Assembly (NCBI GenBank): GCA_964637235.1 | Contig: CAZWVR010000108.1 | Coordinates: 1-7,057 of the forward strand | DNA: 7,057 nt | Direction of reading: 5' to 3' | Source: CAZWVR01 sp964637235 | Lineage (GTDB): Bacteria > Bacteroidota > Bacteroidia > Bacteroidales > S143-33 | In this document: piece after piece, positions 4,983 through 7,057 of the stretch | How the letters are laid out: every line of letters begins with the position of its first letter | Numbering within the stretch: the first letter of the stretch is position 1 | Translations under genes and position numbers: made by a program | The notes under the pieces: generated by a model | The model's input: only the letters and a program-made list of their open reading frames with translations | The model's database searches: none | What the model was told of the DNA's origin: nothing

Positions 4983-5462
4983 TTAATCGTGTTTTAAATG
5001 ACAATTATGACATCTAAGTTTAATATTATTTACATCCCAAGCCAATTCAATTTTTCCGAGTTCTTGACATTTTTTAACTGAAACATTATGTGAACATTCA
5101 AGTTTGAAAGAATTTTGAGCATTGATTCCACAGTCTTCACAAAAATAATAACCGTGAATATCATAAAATTGCTTTAGTTTTTCCTCTTTAGCTTTTGATA
5201 TGTTATTGTTTACTTCTTGTTTAGTGTATTTATTGCCATAACTATCTGTATAGGTATTCTTTTGCGAAATTTTACGAATAGCATTCAATTTTTCTAATGC
5301 TTCTATAACCTTTTCGTCTTTTGGCTTTTTTGTCTTTGGTTTAGAATAATCAGGAAGACTTCCTTCCTCTTTCCTTTGTTTGTATCTACAACTCGGACAA
5401 AGCCCTTTGCTCCTTATAGGTACTAATTTACCACACTCTTTGCACGGATATAGTTTTGCCAT
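4983..5462 (-). CDS. HNH/NinG-like zinc-cluster protein, 159 aa
   Basis: Two cysteine clusters are visible. The first is C7-x2-C10 with C22-x2-C25 (PCKECGKLVP ... GLCPSCRYKQRK), a small zinc ribbon. The second is C108-x2-C111, then SHNVSVKKC (H125, C132), then NNIKLRCHNCHLKHD (C151-x2-C154, H155, H158). The latter has the layout of an HNH nuclease or NinG/Rap-type recombination protein, in which Cys-x2-Cys pairs hold the fold and a His near the middle is catalytic. A Lys-rich linker (30-100) joins them. Given the exonuclease and annealing protein nearby, a role in phage recombination is plausible. The ATG at 5462 is one base after the preceding gene's stop, implying coupled translation. The exact family remains open. 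Confidence 0.75.
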   Translation of the reverse strand: MAKLYPCKECGKLVPIRSKGLCPSCRYKQRKEEGSLPDYSKPKTKKPKDEKVIEALEKLNAIRKISQKNTYTDSYGNKYTKQEVNNNISKAKEEKLKQFYDIHGYYFCEDCGINAQNSFKLECSHNVSVKKCQELGKIELAWDVNNIKLRCHNCHLKHD

Positions 5463-5463
5463 T

Positions 5464-5658
5464 TTAACGCTCTTTTTTTGAACAAACAATAGTGCTATAT
5501 TCTCCAAATTTTCGCAAATAATTCCTTGTTAAAATAGCATCATTATAATTTAAAAACTGAATACTATCTTTCCCAACAGCAAAAATACCAATAGCCTTTT
5601 GTTTGATATAGCTTTTTGCTTCAGGGATTAACTTTTGTGTTATTTTTAATGTTGTCAT
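5464..5658 (-). CDS. Hypothetical protein, 64 aa
   Basis: No family recognised. The segment IKQKAIGIFAVGKDSIQFLNYNDAILTRNYLRKFG reads, in pieces, as helix, strand, strand, helix. It has no metal or membrane motif. Position carries more information than sequence: it starts 24 bases after the 5683 gene and its TAA stop is one base from the ATG of the HNH/NinG-like gene, so the three genes form one transcription unit behind palindrome copy at 5957. It could be a small accessory subunit of that gene product, an inference from coupling only. Confidence 0.7.
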   Translation of the reverse strand: MTTLKITQKLIPEAKSYIKQKAIGIFAVGKDSIQFLNYNDAILTRNYLRKFGEYSTIVCSKKER

Positions 5659-5682
5659 TTTTTAATATTTTTTTTTTCAAAA

Positions 5683-5919
5683 TTAGATAATTTCCAATCT
5701 CCTCAATGCCCCTTTAAATGCCTTTCTACTGCTCCTGTCAAAAAGTTCAATAGTTTCTTCTATTAATTCCTCACTTGCGTTTTCGCTTAATTCTAATATT
5801 TCTCCATCTTTTGAAATCCACATTTGGTCTCCAATACTTTCGTTATTGTCTCCATTCTTTATTTTAAATTGCACAAAACTTGTGCCTTCTACCCTACCTA
5901 TTATCTGTTTAAATTTCAT
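5683..5919 (-). CDS. Hypothetical protein, 78 aa
   Basis: No family recognised. The N-terminal part looks like a beta hairpin pair (FKQIIGRVEGTSFVQFKI, then DQMWISKDGEILEL) and the C-terminal part is a helix (SEELIEETIELFDRSSRKAF). The frame is open back to an ATG inside the repeat module at 5949, which would add MFSQNFAKKE. I rejected that start because the same ten residues would appear on the unrelated 3015 gene, and because an ATG with an A-rich leader is present at 5919. It is the first gene of the unit ending at 4983. Confidence 0.7.
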   Translation of the reverse strand: MKFKQIIGRVEGTSFVQFKIKNGDNNESIGDQMWISKDGEILELSENASEELIEETIELFDRSSRKAFKGALRRLEII

Positions 5920-5948
5920 TTTTTTTGTTTTTAATTTTAAAATATTTT

Positions 5949-6020
5949 CTTTTTTTGCAAAATTTTGCGAAAACATTATATTTCAGCAAATTGCGGAAAA
6001 AGGTACGTATATTTTTATTA
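5949..6020 (-). promoter_or_regulatory. Palindrome copy, long-form module (at 5957-5968)
   Basis: The core is at 5957-5968, 37 bases before the ATG at 5919. The second odd palindrome GCAA-A-TTGC is at 5986-5994 with the same 27.5-bp centre spacing as in the 3711 module. The module ends with GGTACGTATAT and ATTA (6017-6020) rather than GTTA, ten bases after the methyltransferase-like stop. Its sense-side TATTTTAAAATTAAAAAC leader is nearly the same as after copies 1 and 2. Confidence 0.75.
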
Positions 6021-6029
6021 GCCTCAATA

Positions 6030-6578
6030 TTATTTTTTTATCACTCGTTCAAAAACAATTTGTTTAGGTAGTATATCCTTTGTTAAAAACACGCTTGAAA
6101 ACGGTGGATTAAGTTTAGGTTTTACGTCAGAGTAATCCTTAAAATAACTTATTCGCTTGTCAAAATACATTATCTCAAAATCATTGTTCGCAAACATTGT
6201 AAATCTTTTTTGACTTTCAAACAATCCGACTACACCTACAAGCATTGCAAATGGTTTACCTATCTCAAAAAGTTTGCTAAATACTTCGTATTTCAATGAA
6301 TAAGGTGGATTACTTATTATGTAGTCAATTTCAGTTGGCGGTTCATATTCAAAGAAGTCAAACCCGTTTTCTAAGTGTGTATTTAAAACCTTATGCCCTT
6401 GTTCAACTAACATTTTTACAAAGTTGCTTTCGGCTACATCAAACGGACACCAAATATAACTGTTCGGTTTTAAATATTTTAACAAAGGTTCTATTGCATA
6501 TTTTGGAGTGTAGAACTCATCATTAGGGTTGTGATTAATTGTTTTTTCTGCTTTGTTTGTTATTAAATCTAATTTCAT
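6030..6578 (-). CDS. Phage DNA adenine-methyltransferase-like protein, 182 aa
   Basis: Motifs of an amino-group methyltransferase fold are present: NDEFYTPKYAIEPLLKYL (19-36), as in phage adenine methyltransferases; YIWCPFDVAES (41-51), the place of the AdoMet-binding motif I; and YIISNPPYSLK (87-96), the catalytic NPPY at 90-93. A closing KLNPPFSSVFLTKD (155-168) matches the C-terminal strand of the group. Motif I lacks the usual G-rich loop and no separate target-recognition domain fits in 182 residues, so specificity and activity are uncertain. Such proteins may protect phage DNA from restriction. Related phage entries carry varied names. Element D and the palindrome at 6782 lie upstream, with a 231-base gap to the next gene. 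Confidence 0.75.
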   Translation of the reverse strand: MKLDLITNKAEKTINHNPNDEFYTPKYAIEPLLKYLKPNSYIWCPFDVAESNFVKMLVEQGHKVLNTHLENGFDFFEYEPPTEIDYIISNPPYSLKYEVFSKLFEIGKPFAMLVGVVGLFESQKRFTMFANNDFEIMYFDKRISYFKDYSDVKPKLNPPFSSVFLTKDILPKQIVFERVIKK

Positions 6579-6624
6579 ATTTAATTTAGTTTTGTGTTTT
6601 AAATACCAAAAAATAATACATAGG

Positions 6625-6752
6625 CTAACACTTGTATAGTGAATTGCTAAGTGTTTTCTTCGTATGAAACTTATTTATAATCAATTAATTTATTCCTTCA
6701 AATTAAGTTTATTTATAAAATATCGCAACGACACCATACAACCATTCGTTAG
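6625..6752 (-). repeat. Element D: 128-bp inverted-repeat element (attC-like or leader structure)
   Basis: Ends are CTAAC (6625-6629) and GTTAG (6748-6752), exact complements. The inner arms are TTGTATAGTG (6632-6641) and CACCATACAA (6732-6741), with one mismatch that is a G-T wobble on the sense strand, plus TTGC (6644-6647) against GCAA (6725-6728). A further local hairpin is possible between AACACTT (6627-6633) and AAGTGTT (6649-6655). On the sense strand the first end is ACCTAAC, a perfect fit to the integron R-box consensus RYYYAAC; the other, GTTAGCC, misses GTTRRRY by one base. It fills most of the gene-free stretch 6579-6809 and ends 46 bases before the ATG at 6578. Confidence 0.6.
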
Positions 6753-6776
6753 GTGCAATGTTCTTAATTTTAGTAC

Positions 6777-6798
6777 TTTTCGCAAAATTTTGCAAAAA
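6777..6798. promoter_or_regulatory. Palindrome copy beside element D (6782-6793)
   Basis: The core is at 6782-6793, 16 bases after the stop of the 52-aa gene. It is the only copy without an ATG 34-42 bases downstream on the sense strand; instead AGTACTAAAATTAAG and element D follow, and the next ATG is over 200 bases away. If it is a promoter, the methyltransferase-like gene has a long structured leader. Confidence 0.65.
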
Positions 6799-6809
6799 GA
6801 AACCTATAA

Positions 6810-6968
6810 TTAATTCAAATTAAAAGCCGGAAAAGATATAACATCAATTTCCATAATTTCAATAAATCCTAATCTAAATATTAAATATCCAAATTCAGAT
6901 TTTTCTCGAAATAGCATTGTGTCTTCAAATATATCACTTTTGTCTATGTTTTTGAGATTTATTGTCAT
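6810..6968 (-). CDS. Small hypothetical protein, 52 aa
   Basis: A short open frame runs from ATG at 6968 to TAA at 6810. It reads MTINLKNIDKSDIFED, then TMLFREKSEFGYLIFRLG, then FIEIMEIDVISFPAFNLN. I do not recognise it. Support comes from context: it fills the space between two palindromes, its ATG lies 37 bases after the copy at 7006 with the same A-rich leader (TTAACAAATAAAAATG) as its neighbours, and it is on the same strand. The alternating acidic and hydrophobic pattern suits a small folded beta/alpha protein. It is below the size limit many gene finders use. Confidence 0.6.
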   Translation of the reverse strand: MTINLKNIDKSDIFEDTMLFREKSEFGYLIFRLGFIEIMEIDVISFPAFNLN

Positions 6969-6998
6969 TTTTATTTGTTAATTGTTTAAAAATATATT

Positions 6999-7057
6999 CT
7001 TTTTCGCAAAATTTTGCAAAAACTCTATATTTCAGCACATTGCAAAAAAAAGGTACG
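6999..7057 (-). promoter_or_regulatory. Palindrome copy, long-form module cut by window end (core 7006-7017)
   Basis: The core is at 7006-7017 and the long-form extension (CTATATTTCAGCACATTGC, then AAAAAAGGTACG) runs to the last base of the window, where the TATATC and GTTA part would be expected next. It precedes the 52-aa gene by 37 bases. The second half-size palindrome is degenerate here (GCACATTGC) as it is in the 2102 module. Confidence 0.65.

Noticed and set aside
6579..6809. A tRNA or other known RNA gene in the longest gene-free stretch
   Set aside because: No cloverleaf, GGTTC-type T-loop or other recognised RNA motif could be found; the structure present is the inverted-repeat element D.
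754..7017. The palindromes as a CRISPR array
   Set aside because: Spacing is 200 to 1600 bases with genes between, not regular 30-40-base spacers.

Overview
The window reads as part of the early or DNA-metabolism region of a phage or prophage of a Bacteroidota host. The evidence is a very AT-rich base composition, fifteen small tightly packed genes all on the minus strand, start codons preceded by A-rich leaders without Shine-Dalgarno sequences, and a typical phage gene set: a YqaJ/lambda-type exonuclease, a DUF1071/Sak3-like single-strand annealing protein, an HNH/NinG-like zinc-cluster protein and a small adenine-methyltransferase-like protein. No structural, lysis, integrase, tRNA, rRNA or CRISPR feature is visible. 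Taxon and phage origin are inferences.

Layout, in the direction of transcription (right to left). A promoter-like repeat at the right edge leads to a 52-aa gene (6810-6968). Another palindrome and a 128-bp inverted-repeat element (D) precede the methyltransferase-like gene (6030-6578). The next repeat starts a three-gene run (5683-5919, 5464-5658, 4983-5462) that ends with the HNH/NinG-like gene. Then come two small genes (4667-4882, 4232-4576), separated by a 15-bp perfect GC-rich hairpin, and gene 3792-4157. Another repeat starts the pair 3015-3677 (winged-helix-like) and 2649-2993 (kinase-like remnant fold). A second GC-rich hairpin and element B precede 2181-2441. The recombination pair follows: exonuclease (1449-2072) and annealing protein (775-1428). 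The window ends with a small leucine-rich-repeat-like protein (437-718), element A and gene 8-253, whose 3' end is built from a third GC-rich hairpin.

The most interesting content is non-coding. (1) A perfect 12-bp palindrome, GCAAAATTTTGC, occurs eight times. Six copies lie 35-42 bp before a chosen ATG, one lies 38 bp before an ATG inside the preceding gene's 3' end, and one lies next to element D. Four copies belong to a longer ~72-bp module with a second weaker half-size palindrome. This looks like a shared operator/promoter for a phage regulon. (2) Three diverged elements of 125-128 bp (A, B, D) have TAAC/GTTA-type ends, conserved inner inverted arms and mismatches at equivalent positions. 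They resemble long integron attC sites in architecture and could alternatively be structured 5' leaders. A fourth site (C) carries only one half. (3) Three GC-rich hairpins share arm sequence and recall IS200/IS605 right ends, though no transposase or TnpB gene is present.

Genes therefore fall into two leader classes: palindrome leaders (437, 775, 1449, 3015, 4667, 5683 and 6810 genes) and TAAC/GTTA-element leaders (8, 2181 and 6030 genes, with partial site C before 3792). No expression or homology data were available; all functional assignments rest on motif recognition by eye.
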